Numbered from the stretch's first letter, positions 6,478 through 16,846 are shown. The stretch: 33,860 nt of DNA from Prochlorococcus sp. AG-402-K14 (GCA_003216815.1 QCIG01000017.1:1-33860); one strand, 5' to 3'. The notes: generated from the letters alone by a model not told the origin. A program made the numbers and translations.

Positions 6478-8328
6478 CTAGTAGTTCGCTCCGGTTTTTC
6501 GATGATGAACTGCTGTTACTCCATCTTTTCTAATGACTTTTCCATGTTTAATCTCAGCATATATCAGCCAATGATCCCCACACTCCATTCGTTGATTAAC
6601 TGTACCCTCTAGCCAAGCTAAAGCTTCGTTTAATAATGGCTGATTGTTGGGACTTAATTTGATCTCAAGATTGTTAAATCTATTATCTCCAGGTTTGAAT
6701 GATTGAAGAAATTGCTTGAGGAGGCTTTGGTGATTGTTTTGCTCTAAAATATTCAAAGCAAAGTTATCGCCTGTATGAAGTAAGTTTTCTACTGCTCTTT
6801 CTTTAGCCACTGCAATCGTAATACCAGGAGGAGAAAAGCTTGCTTGACTAACCCAACTTGCAACCATTGCTCCGCTCATTAGATTATCTTCATTTCCTTT
6901 TTGAGCTGTCAATATACATAATGATCCTACGACTCTTCCTAGTGCATTAATTGTTGGATCACTTTTACTTGTATTTAAACCAACATTAGCCTTTCTTTGT
7001 TGACGTAAATTCTTATTAATTAACTGCTTACCAAATTGGATACCTATTTCCTCAAGTTTTTTAATCATTAAAGAATCAGGACTGAATTTGATTTTTATAG
7101 GTTCGAATCCAAATGTAAAGCCTCCATCTTTTAACTTTTTTTCAAGTAAATCAAGAGCTTCACCACTCCATCCGAAACTTCCAAATACTCCAGCCGGCTT
7201 GTCTCTATCACCCTCAGCCAAAAGCGTTCCCAGGGCTGAAACAATCGGGGTGGGTGCATGTCCGCCTAAAGTTGGTGATCCAATTAAATATCCATCTGCT
7301 TTACGAATTTCAGTGATTAAGCTATCTGATGCGGTGAATTCACAATTAATGATCTTAACTTTGACCCCTGTTTTGCTAATTCCTCTAGCAATGGCATCAG
7401 CAATAGCGGCAGTATTTCCATATGCACTAGCAAATAATAGAGCAACTTTTAAGTTGCTGTATTTTTGGCTTTCTCCCCAGCTTTGGTAGTTGTTTAATAA
7501 ACTTCTCCAACTACCGCTAATTGCAGGTCCATGCCCAGGCACTATCGTATCAATCTCAAAGTCTTCAAATTTGTCGATAATACTATTCACTTGAGTAGAC
7601 ATTGGTGCCATTAGACAATCGAAGTAATGTCTTCTTTCTTCTTCAGTACTAATACTGTTTAATTCAGCCCATTTTTCTTCATAAACATGCGCACCAAATA
7701 ACTTATCACTCATTAATAAACCAGTTTCCTTTTCAAACACAATTAGTCCACCAGGCCAACGAGCTGTTGGCGCGGGAATGAATGTAATCTCAAAATTACT
7801 GTCAAGTGAAAGAGTTTCGAATTGTTTAATGATTTGTATATTTGGAAGAACTTCAACTTTCTCCAATGGTTCTTTCTGATGTATATTTTTGGAGGGTTTT
7901 CGTAAATTCCAAATCTCCTTGAATAATTTTGCACCTGGATTAGAACAAATAACAGTTAAATTTTTATATTTCACATTCATTCTTTTTACAAAAGCTACTT
8001 TATTAGGATTAATATGACCCATGACTAACTTTATTGCTGCCGAATCTCTGCTAATTAATGTCTCAAACTCTTCTAAAAATTCTTTTTCAAATGTTAACCC
8101 AGGAGGGTGAATTAAAAGATAATCATGTGATTTAGAATTTTCATTTTGACAAGACTTAAATAAAAAAGAATTAGTGCAACTACCTTTTTCAAGAGAATAT
8201 TCAACTTCGAACCTTGTTCTTTTTGGGTTTAGGCTTCTTAAGCAAATGAAGTTTTCCTCAATGGGAATCTGAATGGTTTTTTTTATGAAAGTATTTAAAT
8301 TTGGTGAAGAAATATTTTCTACTATCAT
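6478..8328 (-). CDS. flv1: Flavodiiron protein Flv1-type (non-canonical metal site)
   Basis: A 616-aa three-domain cyanobacterial flavodiiron protein: a beta-lactamase-like domain (about 1-280), a flavodoxin domain (about 294-440, with FASAYGNTAAIADAIA) and a C-terminal flavin reductase domain (about 460-616, MVASWVSQASFSPPGIT). In the diiron site the canonical HxExDH is replaced by H105-I-N-P-N-K, and the next ligand His by Arg (TARWPG, about 190). These changes mark the Flv1/Flv2 group; the Flv3/Flv4 group keeps the ligands. Flv1 works with Flv3 in light-dependent reduction of O2 to water, protecting photosystem I. It starts 2 nt after flv3 ends, which indicates one operon producing both partners. 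Confidence 0.9.
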   Translation of the reverse strand: MIVENISSPNLNTFIKKTIQIPIEENFICLRSLNPKRTRFEVEYSLEKGSCTNSFLFKSCQNENSKSHDYLLIHPPGLTFEKEFLEEFETLISRDSAAIKLVMGHINPNKVAFVKRMNVKYKNLTVICSNPGAKLFKEIWNLRKPSKNIHQKEPLEKVEVLPNIQIIKQFETLSLDSNFEITFIPAPTARWPGGLIVFEKETGLLMSDKLFGAHVYEEKWAELNSISTEEERRHYFDCLMAPMSTQVNSIIDKFEDFEIDTIVPGHGPAISGSWRSLLNNYQSWGESQKYSNLKVALLFASAYGNTAAIADAIARGISKTGVKVKIINCEFTASDSLITEIRKADGYLIGSPTLGGHAPTPIVSALGTLLAEGDRDKPAGVFGSFGWSGEALDLLEKKLKDGGFTFGFEPIKIKFSPDSLMIKKLEEIGIQFGKQLINKNLRQQRKANVGLNTSKSDPTINALGRVVGSLCILTAQKGNEDNLMSGAMVASWVSQASFSPPGITIAVAKERAVENLLHTGDNFALNILEQNNHQSLLKQFLQSFKPGDNRFNNLEIKLSPNNQPLLNEALAWLEGTVNQRMECGDHWLIYAEIKHGKVIRKDGVTAVHHRKTGANY

Positions 8329-8330
8329 TG

Positions 8331-10106
8331 TTAATAATTACTACCGACTCTTCTGTGATGGACAGCTGTTTTCCTTTGAGTATTAGATAAATTACCTTTT
8401 TCAACTAATGAATAAATGATCCAATGATCTGTTGTTTCCATTCTTTGAATAACTTTACATGAAAGGAACGCTAACGCATCAGATAGAACTGGTCCTCCAG
8501 CTGCAAGATCATTCATTAATTCAACTCCTTCAAATCGATTAGCACCTGGTGGAAAACGTTTTAAAAAGTGTCTGAAAAGGTGTAAATAGTTGTTTTCTTG
8601 AAGGATATTAAGAACAAAACGATCATTAACTTGTAAGAGTGATTCAATAGCTCTGTCTTTTGCTACCGCCACGGTTATTCCAGGGGGTTCAAAACTTGCT
8701 TGACTAACCCAACTTGCAACCATCGCACCGTCTCGACTATCCGCGCCTGTATTTTCTTTGGCTGTCACAATGTAGAGTCCACCGCTTAAGCAACCAAGCG
8801 CTTTATTTAAGTCTCCATCAAGGCTTTTAGTAGCAGCTATATTTTTCTTTCTAGTAAGAATTTGACCTAAATCTGTACCAGCTTCTTCAAATTGTTGATA
8901 AACACTTTTGTTTGGTTCGTCACGAACTCGAAGTGGTTTAAAAGCTTCTTTTTGCCCAAGTTTTCTTAATTGGTTAGTAATAAAGTCAATAGGCTCTTCA
9001 TTCCCGCCATATGAGTCATAAGTAGCTACCCACTGCTTTTGTTTCAAGGATGCAAGTAGCGTTCCAATATTGCTTTGTAATTCTGAATCTGATTTGATAG
9101 GCCATGTTGGGACAACTACGGCACTTGCGTCACTAATTAGAGCACTTAACTCCTGAGTGTCTGAGGCAATAAGATCAACTAATTGGACTTGAGCATTTGC
9201 CTTGCCTATGCCATGAGCAATTGCTTGACTAAGTCGATCACAAAAACCATATTGGCTTAAATAGCAAACCACAGCGTAATTTTCGCCTGTATTTCTTTGT
9301 TTACTCCATTCTCTGTAATTATTCAGCCATAACTGCGTATTAAAATTAAGGATTGGTCCATGTCCAACACCAATAGTCTTGATGGTTGGTAATGCATCAA
9401 TTTTTTTTAATGCCTGAACTACGCTACGGGCATTAGGACCCATGAGACAGTCGTAATAAAATCGAAAATCTTCATTTAATAGGCTTGGATTTTCGTCATA
9501 CAATTTTTCTGAACAGTAATGTAAACCAAACGCGTCACAAGTAAATAAAACTTGTGTACCGTGGTTATAAGAAAAAATAGTATCTGGCCAGTGTAGATTT
9601 GGTGCACTAATAAATTCAATTTTATGCTCGATTCCGCTGATTGAATTAATTTCTAAATTCAGTTCCTCACCACTTTTGATTGCTCTTGACCTAAAAGGTT
9701 GATGAATTTGGTCTTCTAGGAATTTTATAGCTACTTTAGATGCGACGATTTCAATATTTGGGTTTAATTCAATTAAGTATTTAATAAGTCCTGAATGATC
9801 AGGCTCTGTGTGACTGACTATTAAATAATCTATTTCTGTGGGATTGATTTTTTGTCTTAGTTTTGCAAACCAAATATCTTTAAACTTTAAATGGCTTGTA
9901 TCTATAAGAGCTGTTTTTTTGCCTCTTATTAAAAAACTATTGTACGTAGTTCCATTTCGAAGGCCAAATTCAATATCAAACCTACTTCTATCCCAATCCA
10001 ATGACCTTAAAGTGTGCGTATCTGCAGCAATTTTTTCATATTGCAGTGAAAGCTTAGGAGTATCACTTTTCTGAATTTCTAAAGCTGTCGATTCAGTAAA
10101 AATCAT
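8331..10106 (-). CDS. flv3: Flavodiiron protein Flv3-type (canonical diiron site)
   Basis: A 591-aa paralogue of Flv1 with the same three domains: a metallo-beta-lactamase-like domain (about 1-265), a flavodoxin domain (about 277-420, CYLSQYGFCDRLSQAI) and a flavin reductase domain (about 435-591). All diiron ligands are visible: H99-T-E101-P-D103-H104, H172 (APNLHWPD), D191 (TCDAFG) and H249 (VGHGP). It therefore belongs to the Flv3/Flv4 group. Flv3 and Flv1 together use NAD(P)H or reduced ferredoxin to reduce O2 to water without releasing superoxide. It is the first gene of the flv3-flv1 pair, and its promoter must lie in the 295-nt region before alaS. Confidence 0.92.
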   Translation of the reverse strand: MIFTESTALEIQKSDTPKLSLQYEKIAADTHTLRSLDWDRSRFDIEFGLRNGTTYNSFLIRGKKTALIDTSHLKFKDIWFAKLRQKINPTEIDYLIVSHTEPDHSGLIKYLIELNPNIEIVASKVAIKFLEDQIHQPFRSRAIKSGEELNLEINSISGIEHKIEFISAPNLHWPDTIFSYNHGTQVLFTCDAFGLHYCSEKLYDENPSLLNEDFRFYYDCLMGPNARSVVQALKKIDALPTIKTIGVGHGPILNFNTQLWLNNYREWSKQRNTGENYAVVCYLSQYGFCDRLSQAIAHGIGKANAQVQLVDLIASDTQELSALISDASAVVVPTWPIKSDSELQSNIGTLLASLKQKQWVATYDSYGGNEEPIDFITNQLRKLGQKEAFKPLRVRDEPNKSVYQQFEEAGTDLGQILTRKKNIAATKSLDGDLNKALGCLSGGLYIVTAKENTGADSRDGAMVASWVSQASFEPPGITVAVAKDRAIESLLQVNDRFVLNILQENNYLHLFRHFLKRFPPGANRFEGVELMNDLAAGGPVLSDALAFLSCKVIQRMETTDHWIIYSLVEKGNLSNTQRKTAVHHRRVGSNY

Positions 10107-10191
10107 GTTCCTAAAGCCATTAATCAGAGAGAGCTAGAAAGCTGCAACAAATTAGATTGCTGAGTGAAAATACCTAGATCATTTTTTTTAC

Positions 10192-10197
10192 TATAAT
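10192..10197 (+). promoter_or_regulatory. Consensus -10 box upstream of alaS
   Basis: TATAAT in the context ACTATAATAGGATAC lies on the plus strand 205 nt before the alaS start, after an eight-T run. It matches the bacterial -10 consensus. No good -35 is visible, as is usual in Prochlorococcus. If used, alaS would have a leader of about 200 nt. The divergent flv3 promoter must also lie between 10107 and 10401, but no clear element could be chosen. Confidence 0.35.
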
Positions 10198-10401
10198 AGG
10201 ATACAGAGGTTTGCACGTGTGATACTGCTTCCCGTAAATATTATTTGTTTGCAATAGGTATTGATATCGACGGATTTTTTTGAATATTTTGTCTTTCGAA
10301 GTCTCATGGGTTTCCATTTTGTTATTGTTTAAGGGCAAGTTGAGCCAATCTGACCATTTTGTGATTGTTTTCAAAAACCTTTTTAGAGATAATTTTTAGT
10401 T

Positions 10402-13062
10402 ATGAAAAAAAATTCCTCCACCTTAATGAATCCGCCATCTCTTTCAGGAGATGAAATAAGAGAAGCATTTATAAACTTTTTTGCCAAACATAATCATCAG
10501 AAACTTGCAAGTTCTTCTTTAATTCCTGATGATCCAACTGTTTTATTGACAATTGCGGGGATGTTACCTTTTAAGCCTGTATTTTTAGGATTGAAAGAGT
10601 CTCCTACTCCTAGAGCAACATCCAGTCAAAAATGTATTAGAACAAATGATATTGAAAATGTAGGGAGAACAGCTAGGCATCATACTTTTTTTGAGATGCT
10701 CGGTAATTTTTCTTTTGGTGATTACTTTAAAAAAGAGGCAATTCAATGGGCGTGGGAATTAACAACTGATGTTTTTCGACTAAATCCAAAAAATATAGTC
10801 ATTAGCGTTTTTGAAGAAGACTTAGAAGCAGAGCAAATATGGAAAGAAGTTGAAGGGGTTGATGCAAAGCGAATCATCAGAATGGGTGCTTCGGATAATT
10901 TTTGGTCATCTGGAGCTACAGGACCTTGTGGTCCATGTTCGGAACTGTATTTTGATTTTAAACCTGAATTAGGAAGTGATGGTATAGATCTTGAAGACGA
11001 TAGTCGATTTATAGAATTTTATAATTTGGTTTTTATGCAATACAACCGAGACGTAAAGGGCACTCTTGAACCATTGGCGAATTGTCATATTGATACAGGA
11101 ATGGGCTTAGAAAGAATGGCTCAAATTTTGCAAAAAAAATCTAATAACTACGAAACTGATCTTATTTTTCCCCTCATTGAGTCAGCGTCTTTATTAGCTA
11201 AAATTAATTATGAAACTACAAATAAAAAAAATCAAACATCATTAAAAATTATTGGAGATCATTGCAGAGCTGTCACTCATTTAATTTGTGATGGTGTAAC
11301 TGCTAGTAATCTAGGGCGAGGCTATATTCTTCGTCGTCTCATACGGCGTATGATTCGACATGGTCGACTGGTAGGAATTAATCAGTCGTTTTTACCTCAG
11401 CTAGCTGAAGTTGCTATTGAGCTGATGAAAAATGCTTATCCTCAATTACAGGAGAAAAAGAAAATTATTCTTAATGAGTTAAAAATAGAAGAATCTCGTT
11501 TCCTTGAAACTCTTGAACGAGGAGAAAAACTTTTGGCAGAGATAACAGCTCATGAATGTGATCTTATCTCTGGTGCTCAGGCATTTGAGCTTTATGATAC
11601 TTATGGTTTCCCTTTGGAATTAACAGAAGAGATCGCGAATGAAAAAGGTATTTCTGTTGATATTAATGGTTTTGAGAACGAGATGGCAAAGCAACGTAAA
11701 CGTGCAAAAGATGCTTCTGTCAGTATTGATTTAACTGAAGAAGGTTCAATTGAAAGAGAAATTTCTTTATTTGAGGAAACAAGATTTGAGGGCTATGAAA
11801 AGTTAGAAACCACTTCTACTGTGATAGGCATTTTTAAAAATAATGAATTAGTGAAACAAGCTGTTGAGGGTGATTTAGTCAAGATTATTGTTAATAGAAC
11901 GCCTTTTTATGCTGAGTCGGGTGGTCAAATCGGAGATAAAGGCTTTATAACGACTCAAGATCTAGAGGTATCTATAGAAAATGTTAGAAAAAAGAAGAAT
12001 ATTTTTATTCATTCTGGAATTATTAAAACTGGAGTTCTAAAAGTGAACTCATCTGTTCAGATGAATGTTACCCCATCTTTTCGTCAACGAACCACATCAA
12101 ATCACACCGCTACACATCTATTGCAATCAGCTTTAAAGTTATCGATTGACTCAAGTGTAAGTCAAAGAGGTTCGTTAGTTTCAAATGATCGATTGAGATT
12201 TGATTTTAATGCTCCAAAACCTCTAACAAACAAAGAACTTAAAGATATGGAAGTACGGATAAATCAATGGATTAACGAAGATCATCCAATTCAAATTAAA
12301 ATAATGCCAATTAAGGAGGCTATGGCTGCTGGTGCTTTGGCAATGTTTGGTGAGAAATATGGTGATGTGGTACGGGTTGTTGATGTTCCAGGTGTTTCTA
12401 TGGAGTTATGTGGAGGAACCCATGTAAATCGCACGTCACAACTAGGTACGTTTAAGATTATTAATGAGACAGGTATTGCTTCAGGTATCAGACGAATAGA
12501 GGCCATAGCTGGTCCATCAGTTTTAGATTATTTTAATGAACGTGATTTGGTAGTTAAGGAGTTAAGTAAATCATTCAAGGTTCAATCATATGAAATTGTT
12601 GAGAGAGTTTCATCTCTTCAACTGGAATTGAAAGATAAAACAAAAGAACTTATAAAAGTAAAGAATGAACTCGCATTAGCGAAGGCATTGGGTTTGGCGA
12701 GTTTTGCAAAATCTGTTGGTAAAAGTAAATTATTAATCAGACGTTTAGATGGAGTTGACGGATCTGGATTGCAATCTGCGGCTTCAAGTTTGATAGATCA
12801 TTTAGGCAAGTACTCTGCTGTTGTTTTTGGAGGCATTCCAAATCAGGAGATCGATAATAAATTAGTGTTTGTTGCTGCATTTTCTTCTGATTTAGTCTTA
12901 GATGGTTTTCATGCAGGTAAATTTATCAGTGGGGTCGCAAAAATGTGTGGTGGTGGTGGTGGTGGTCGTCCAAATCTCGCCCAAGCTGGTGGTAGTCAAC
13001 CTCAATCGTTGGATCTAGCTTTAGAAAAAGCTAAGGAGGATTTGATTCAACAATTGTCTTAA
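10402..13062 (+). CDS. alaS: Alanyl-tRNA synthetase
   Basis: An 886-aa class II synthetase that charges tRNA-Ala and edits mischarged Ser/Gly. The N-terminal catalytic domain (about 15-270) carries RTNDIENVGRTARHHTFFEM and the class II GMGLERMAQ. The editing domain has the zinc motif HTATH (H568, H572) with C670-G-G-T-H674. A C-terminal C-Ala domain ends with a glycine run followed by RPNLAQAGGS. Length matches bacterial AlaS. The start at 10402 (MKKNSSTL) is the longest ATG; Met9 (MNPPSLSGDEI) is also possible because conserved sequence begins around residue 16. It ends 1 nt before the convergent speA stop. Confidence 0.97.
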   Translation: MKKNSSTLMNPPSLSGDEIREAFINFFAKHNHQKLASSSLIPDDPTVLLTIAGMLPFKPVFLGLKESPTPRATSSQKCIRTNDIENVGRTARHHTFFEMLGNFSFGDYFKKEAIQWAWELTTDVFRLNPKNIVISVFEEDLEAEQIWKEVEGVDAKRIIRMGASDNFWSSGATGPCGPCSELYFDFKPELGSDGIDLEDDSRFIEFYNLVFMQYNRDVKGTLEPLANCHIDTGMGLERMAQILQKKSNNYETDLIFPLIESASLLAKINYETTNKKNQTSLKIIGDHCRAVTHLICDGVTASNLGRGYILRRLIRRMIRHGRLVGINQSFLPQLAEVAIELMKNAYPQLQEKKKIILNELKIEESRFLETLERGEKLLAEITAHECDLISGAQAFELYDTYGFPLELTEEIANEKGISVDINGFENEMAKQRKRAKDASVSIDLTEEGSIEREISLFEETRFEGYEKLETTSTVIGIFKNNELVKQAVEGDLVKIIVNRTPFYAESGGQIGDKGFITTQDLEVSIENVRKKKNIFIHSGIIKTGVLKVNSSVQMNVTPSFRQRTTSNHTATHLLQSALKLSIDSSVSQRGSLVSNDRLRFDFNAPKPLTNKELKDMEVRINQWINEDHPIQIKIMPIKEAMAAGALAMFGEKYGDVVRVVDVPGVSMELCGGTHVNRTSQLGTFKIINETGIASGIRRIEAIAGPSVLDYFNERDLVVKELSKSFKVQSYEIVERVSSLQLELKDKTKELIKVKNELALAKALGLASFAKSVGKSKLLIRRLDGVDGSGLQSAASSLIDHLGKYSAVVFGGIPNQEIDNKLVFVAAFSSDLVLDGFHAGKFISGVAKMCGGGGGGRPNLAQAGGSQPQSLDLALEKAKEDLIQQLS

Positions 13063-13063
13063 T

Positions 13064-15007
13064 TTAGCTCTGTAGGTAAGTACTTTGACGGAGACTTGCT
13101 TCTACATGTTCTATTAGTTTTTGTGCATCCTGGATTTTTAGATGCCCGCCTTGAATAGCTGATTCGCTTGATTTTCGTAATCGCTCTAATAATATTTCTG
13201 GATCATGTTCCAAATATTCAAGAACATTTGATTTTGAATTCCCACGAATGACATGCTCAACTTTGTAATTTCCTTTTTCTGTGAATCTTATATGTACTGC
13301 ATTAGTACTCCCAAATAAATTATGTAGATTTCCCATTACTTCTTGATAGGCGCCACCTAAGAAAAGACCAATTAGATATTTGTCGTCTTGATTAAATTCA
13401 TGAAGAGGTAGCAAATTTTTAATTTTTCCATTGTCAATAAATTGATCAAGCTTTCCATCTGAATCGCATGTTAAATCTGCAAAGTGACCAAGTTTGTTCG
13501 GTTCTTTGCTAAGCCGATGGATTGGCATGATTGGAAAAACTTGATCAATGGCCCAAGTGTCTGGAGCGGATCTAAATACGGAAAGATTTGCGTAATACGT
13601 TATGGCTAAACTCTCACTTAATTTCTTTAGTTCTTTAGGTAGAAGTATATTTTTTGGTAACTGATTAACAATTGTTTTTGCACAGGCCCATGTCAACTGC
13701 TCAGCTTTTGCACGTTCAACTAAATCTATATAACCGAGACGAAAAGCCGCTAGTGCATCTGCTTTAAATTTAAGAGAATCATTCCATGCTTCCTGTAGTT
13801 TGGCTAAATCTTCTTCTTGCTTAAGTTCTAGAGAATGTATATGGTCTAATGTTTCACGTAAATTTTTGACAGAGAGACATTCTTTTTCATCTTCTTGAGG
13901 AATGTCAGAAGGTAACGAATTTTTGCCTAAAATATTGAAGATTAAGATTGAAAAGTGACTAGCAATAGCTCTTCCACTCTCTGTAATCAAAGTGGGTAAT
14001 GGTATCTTTTTTGATTCACAACACTCTTTAATTGTTGCTACTACATCATTGGCATAATTTTGAAGTGAGTAGTTAGTAGATGCTATTGAGGCTGTTTGAC
14101 TTCCATCGTAATCAATACCTAAACCACCTCCAACATCTAAGTATCCCATAGGTGCCCCAAGATTAATTAATTCTGCATAAATTTGTCCTGCTTCTTGTAA
14201 GGCATCTTTTAAAACACCTATATCGTTAATTTGACTCCCTAGATGAAAATGTAAAAGCTTTAATTCATTGAGAAGATTTGCTTCTTTTAACCTTTTGATT
14301 GCTTTCAATATTTCTGGAATTGAAAGTCCAAATTTCGACTTGTCACCAATTGAGCTACTCCATCTTCCACTGCTTTGACTTGATAGTTTGGCTCTGATTC
14401 CTATGAGTGGAGATGCTCCGAGCAAATGACTGGATTTGATTATAAGATCAACATCACTTGCTTGTTCTATAACTACTATAGGTTGACGTCCAAGCTGACG
14501 TGCTAAAATAGCTGTTTCAATATAACGTTGATCTTTATAGCCATTACATATTAGTAAAGCTTTAGGATTTTCTAGTATTGATAAAGCAATTAGTAACTCT
14601 GGTTTGCTTCCAGCTTCTAAGCCAAAATTCCATTTGGAACCACAGGTGATTAATTCTTCAACTACATGACGCTGTTGATTACATTTGATTGGAAATACAC
14701 CTTGGTATTTTCCTTGATATTGATAGTCATTAATTGCTTTTTCAAAAGCTTTATGTAAGTTTTTTAAGCAGTCTTCGAGAATATCGTCAAATCTTATTAA
14801 CAGAGGAAATTTTAGTTTTCGACTTTCGAGCTCATCTAATAGTTCCATCAAATCATGAGATTTGTTTTTGGAACCGTTAGGACTAATACCAATATTTCCT
14901 TTTTTATTGATTGTGAAATAACCCTTTCCCCATCGATCAATCCCATAGAGCTCTGAGCTGTTTTGGATCGTCCAAGAGATTGTTTGATTAGTATTGTTCA
15001 AAGCCAT
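13064..15007 (-). CDS. speA: Biosynthetic arginine decarboxylase
   Basis: A 647-aa PLP enzyme converting arginine to agmatine, the first step of polyamine synthesis by the agmatine route. The alanine-racemase-like barrel has the PLP lysine in GVFPIKCNQQRHVVEEL (K108), the phosphate-binding region DVGGGLGIDYDG, and FHLGSQINDI. ESGRAIASH and the C-terminal beta domain (LFLGGAYQEVMGNLHNLFG) complete the SpeA pattern. Length fits bacterial SpeA (about 630-660 aa). It faces ndk across a 142-nt region, which should hold both promoters. Confidence 0.95.
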   Translation of the reverse strand: MALNNTNQTISWTIQNSSELYGIDRWGKGYFTINKKGNIGISPNGSKNKSHDLMELLDELESRKLKFPLLIRFDDILEDCLKNLHKAFEKAINDYQYQGKYQGVFPIKCNQQRHVVEELITCGSKWNFGLEAGSKPELLIALSILENPKALLICNGYKDQRYIETAILARQLGRQPIVVIEQASDVDLIIKSSHLLGASPLIGIRAKLSSQSSGRWSSSIGDKSKFGLSIPEILKAIKRLKEANLLNELKLLHFHLGSQINDIGVLKDALQEAGQIYAELINLGAPMGYLDVGGGLGIDYDGSQTASIASTNYSLQNYANDVVATIKECCESKKIPLPTLITESGRAIASHFSILIFNILGKNSLPSDIPQEDEKECLSVKNLRETLDHIHSLELKQEEDLAKLQEAWNDSLKFKADALAAFRLGYIDLVERAKAEQLTWACAKTIVNQLPKNILLPKELKKLSESLAITYYANLSVFRSAPDTWAIDQVFPIMPIHRLSKEPNKLGHFADLTCDSDGKLDQFIDNGKIKNLLPLHEFNQDDKYLIGLFLGGAYQEVMGNLHNLFGSTNAVHIRFTEKGNYKVEHVIRGNSKSNVLEYLEHDPEILLERLRKSSESAIQGGHLKIQDAQKLIEHVEASLRQSTYLQS

Positions 15008-15149
15008 TTATGCGATAACAAAGTTGCCAAGTTTTGATCATTCACGAGTAATACAATTAAATCTAAGAACAGTTTTATTAAGTGTCATGTTTTACTTGCC
15101 AAGAGGGTAGTTTTAGGAAGACTATGGCTTCATATTATTGAATACCGCA

Positions 15150-15605
15150 ATGACTTTGGAAAGAACTTTTGTTGCTATCAAGCCAGATGGTGTGCAAAGA
15201 GGTTTAATCGCTGAGATTCTTGGTCGTTTTGAAACCAAAGGATTCAAATTAGTAGGCCTCAAGCAACTCACACCAAGCAAAGAACTTGCCGAAAAACACT
15301 ACGGTGTTCACAAAGATCGTCCTTTCTTTTCAGGTTTAGTTGATTTCATAACAAGTGGTCCTGTTGTAGCGATGGTTTGGGAGGGTGAAGGTGTTATTGC
15401 AAGTGCGAGAAAATTGATTGGAGCAACAAAGCCTCTTGAGGCTGAACCTGGAACTATTAGAGGTGATTTAGCTGTGAATATTGGTCGTAATGTCATTCAT
15501 GGTTCTGATGGCTCTGATACAGCAGTATTTGAAATTGATCTATGGTTCCAGAAAGATGAACTTGTTGATTGGACCCCATCAGATCAATCATGGAGAGTAG
15601 AATAA
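15150..15605 (+). CDS. ndk: Nucleoside diphosphate kinase
   Basis: A 151-aa enzyme that transfers the gamma-phosphate between NTPs and NDPs through a phosphohistidine. All family motifs are present: [14 protein letters not shown] with K11 at the N-terminus, and NVIHGSDG with the catalytic H117. ATG 15150 (MTLERTF) is preferred to the TTG at 15138 because NDKs usually start three to five residues before TFVAIKPD. It is monocistronic in appearance: speA diverges upstream and thiO converges 38 nt downstream. Confidence 0.97.
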   Translation: MTLERTFVAIKPDGVQRGLIAEILGRFETKGFKLVGLKQLTPSKELAEKHYGVHKDRPFFSGLVDFITSGPVVAMVWEGEGVIASARKLIGATKPLEAEPGTIRGDLAVNIGRNVIHGSDGSDTAVFEIDLWFQKDELVDWTPSDQSWRVE

Positions 15606-15643
15606 ATTATTGCTGAACATCACAATCTTTTGGTGAGTGGTTT

Positions 15644-16747
15644 TTAAAATCTGTCCCATTTGAATTGGGACAAAAAACTGCTTTCCTCATTATTTAAAGA
15701 GCTCGAGCAAATAGATTTTCCAATTAATTCTGCAGTTATCGCCGCCAATAGAACCCCATTGCGATGATGCCCAGTAGCAAGCCAGAGTCCATTAATTGAT
15801 GACATTCCCAATAAAGGTCCTTCGTCTGGTGTGCATGGACGGAAACCCCACCATCTCTCCATATGAGGTAGTTGATTAAGTTCAGGAATAAGAGATTGAA
15901 TTCCTTTTTGTAGCTCTCGTTGTCCTTTTGGAGTAAGTCCTTTTTGGAAGCCAGCCTCACGCTCACTAGTTGCCCCTACGATTATTAGGCCGTCATCTCT
16001 TGGAACTAAGTAAATGCCAGGTCCAAAAATAATCCTTTTTAGAATCTGTTTTGGTCCCTGAATAGATAACATTTGGCCTTTAACAGGGAAAATAGGGAGT
16101 GTTCTGAATATTTGTTTGCTCCAGGCCCCGCAGCAGAGAACTGCCTCTTCGCTTTTTAAATGATTGATATTTCCATTAATGTCTTTAATTTTGACCCCAT
16201 TAAATACATTTGAATCTTTCATTATTTCAATCACTTCAACTCCTTCTTGAAAGTGAACACCTAATTCAACACAAGCTTTTTCAAGTGCTCTCATTAAAAG
16301 TCTTCGATTATCGATTTGACCGTCCTGTCTAAAAAGTAAACCTAATTTCCATTTGTTTGAGAGTCCTGGAATTTCTTGAAGGAGCTCATTCCTGTTTAGC
16401 TTTTCACCAAATTTATATGTTGGGTAAGATTCACAGTCTTTGAGGTTTTCAAATGGGACAACAATGCCACAAGTTTTAAGACCACATGACATTTTGCTAT
16501 TTTTCTCAATGCTTTCTATCCATCTCGGGTGTCTTTGAAGACTAGTTTGACCAAGACTTAACAGCTCACCTTGAAGTCCCTCAGCGTGAGGGGCTAGCAT
16601 TCCAGCAGCAACAAAGCCTGCTGCTTCACTTCTGCATCTACTTAAAATTTCTACGCGTTTGCCTTTTTGAGCAAGTTCATGGGCTATTGCGAGACCCATT
16701 AATCCTCCTCCGAGGATTAACAATGGTTTTTCATTTAAGATACCCAT
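15644..16747 (-). CDS. thiO: Glycine oxidase ThiO-type FAD-dependent oxidoreductase
   Basis: A 367-aa DAO-family flavoprotein. The N-terminal FAD-binding Rossmann motif is LLILGGGLMGLAIAHELA (residues 9-26). GFVAAGMLAPHAEG follows at about 44-57, and near the C-terminus the FAD-contacting WWGFRPCTPDEGPLLG and LATGHHRNGVLLA. In thiamine synthesis ThiO oxidises glycine to the imine used for the thiazole ring. The DAO family also contains D-amino acid dehydrogenases and sarcosine oxidases, but the GFRP-TPDEGP-LG and GHHRNG patterns are typical of ThiO. It diverges from gatB with 99 nt between starts. Confidence 0.85.
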   Translation of the reverse strand: MGILNEKPLLILGGGLMGLAIAHELAQKGKRVEILSRCRSEAAGFVAAGMLAPHAEGLQGELLSLGQTSLQRHPRWIESIEKNSKMSCGLKTCGIVVPFENLKDCESYPTYKFGEKLNRNELLQEIPGLSNKWKLGLLFRQDGQIDNRRLLMRALEKACVELGVHFQEGVEVIEIMKDSNVFNGVKIKDINGNINHLKSEEAVLCCGAWSKQIFRTLPIFPVKGQMLSIQGPKQILKRIIFGPGIYLVPRDDGLIIVGATSEREAGFQKGLTPKGQRELQKGIQSLIPELNQLPHMERWWGFRPCTPDEGPLLGMSSINGLWLATGHHRNGVLLAAITAELIGKSICSSSLNNEESSFLSQFKWDRF

Positions 16748-16846
16748 TGCTTGGATTTGGAAAATGTTATTTTCAATGTTTTAGATTACGTTAGCTTCCA
16801 TGACTGAGCTTTTCTTTCATAAGATTCATATATCTAGGTCAAATTA

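Noticed and set aside
7088-7489. Plus-strand 133-aa open frame
   Set aside because: Fully antisense inside flv1, whose frame is beyond doubt; the translation is low-complexity and shadow-like.
10174-10374. Minus-strand 66-aa open frame between flv3 and alaS
   Set aside because: TTG start, no ribosome-binding site, unremarkable composition, and it fills the region that must hold the flv3 and alaS promoters.
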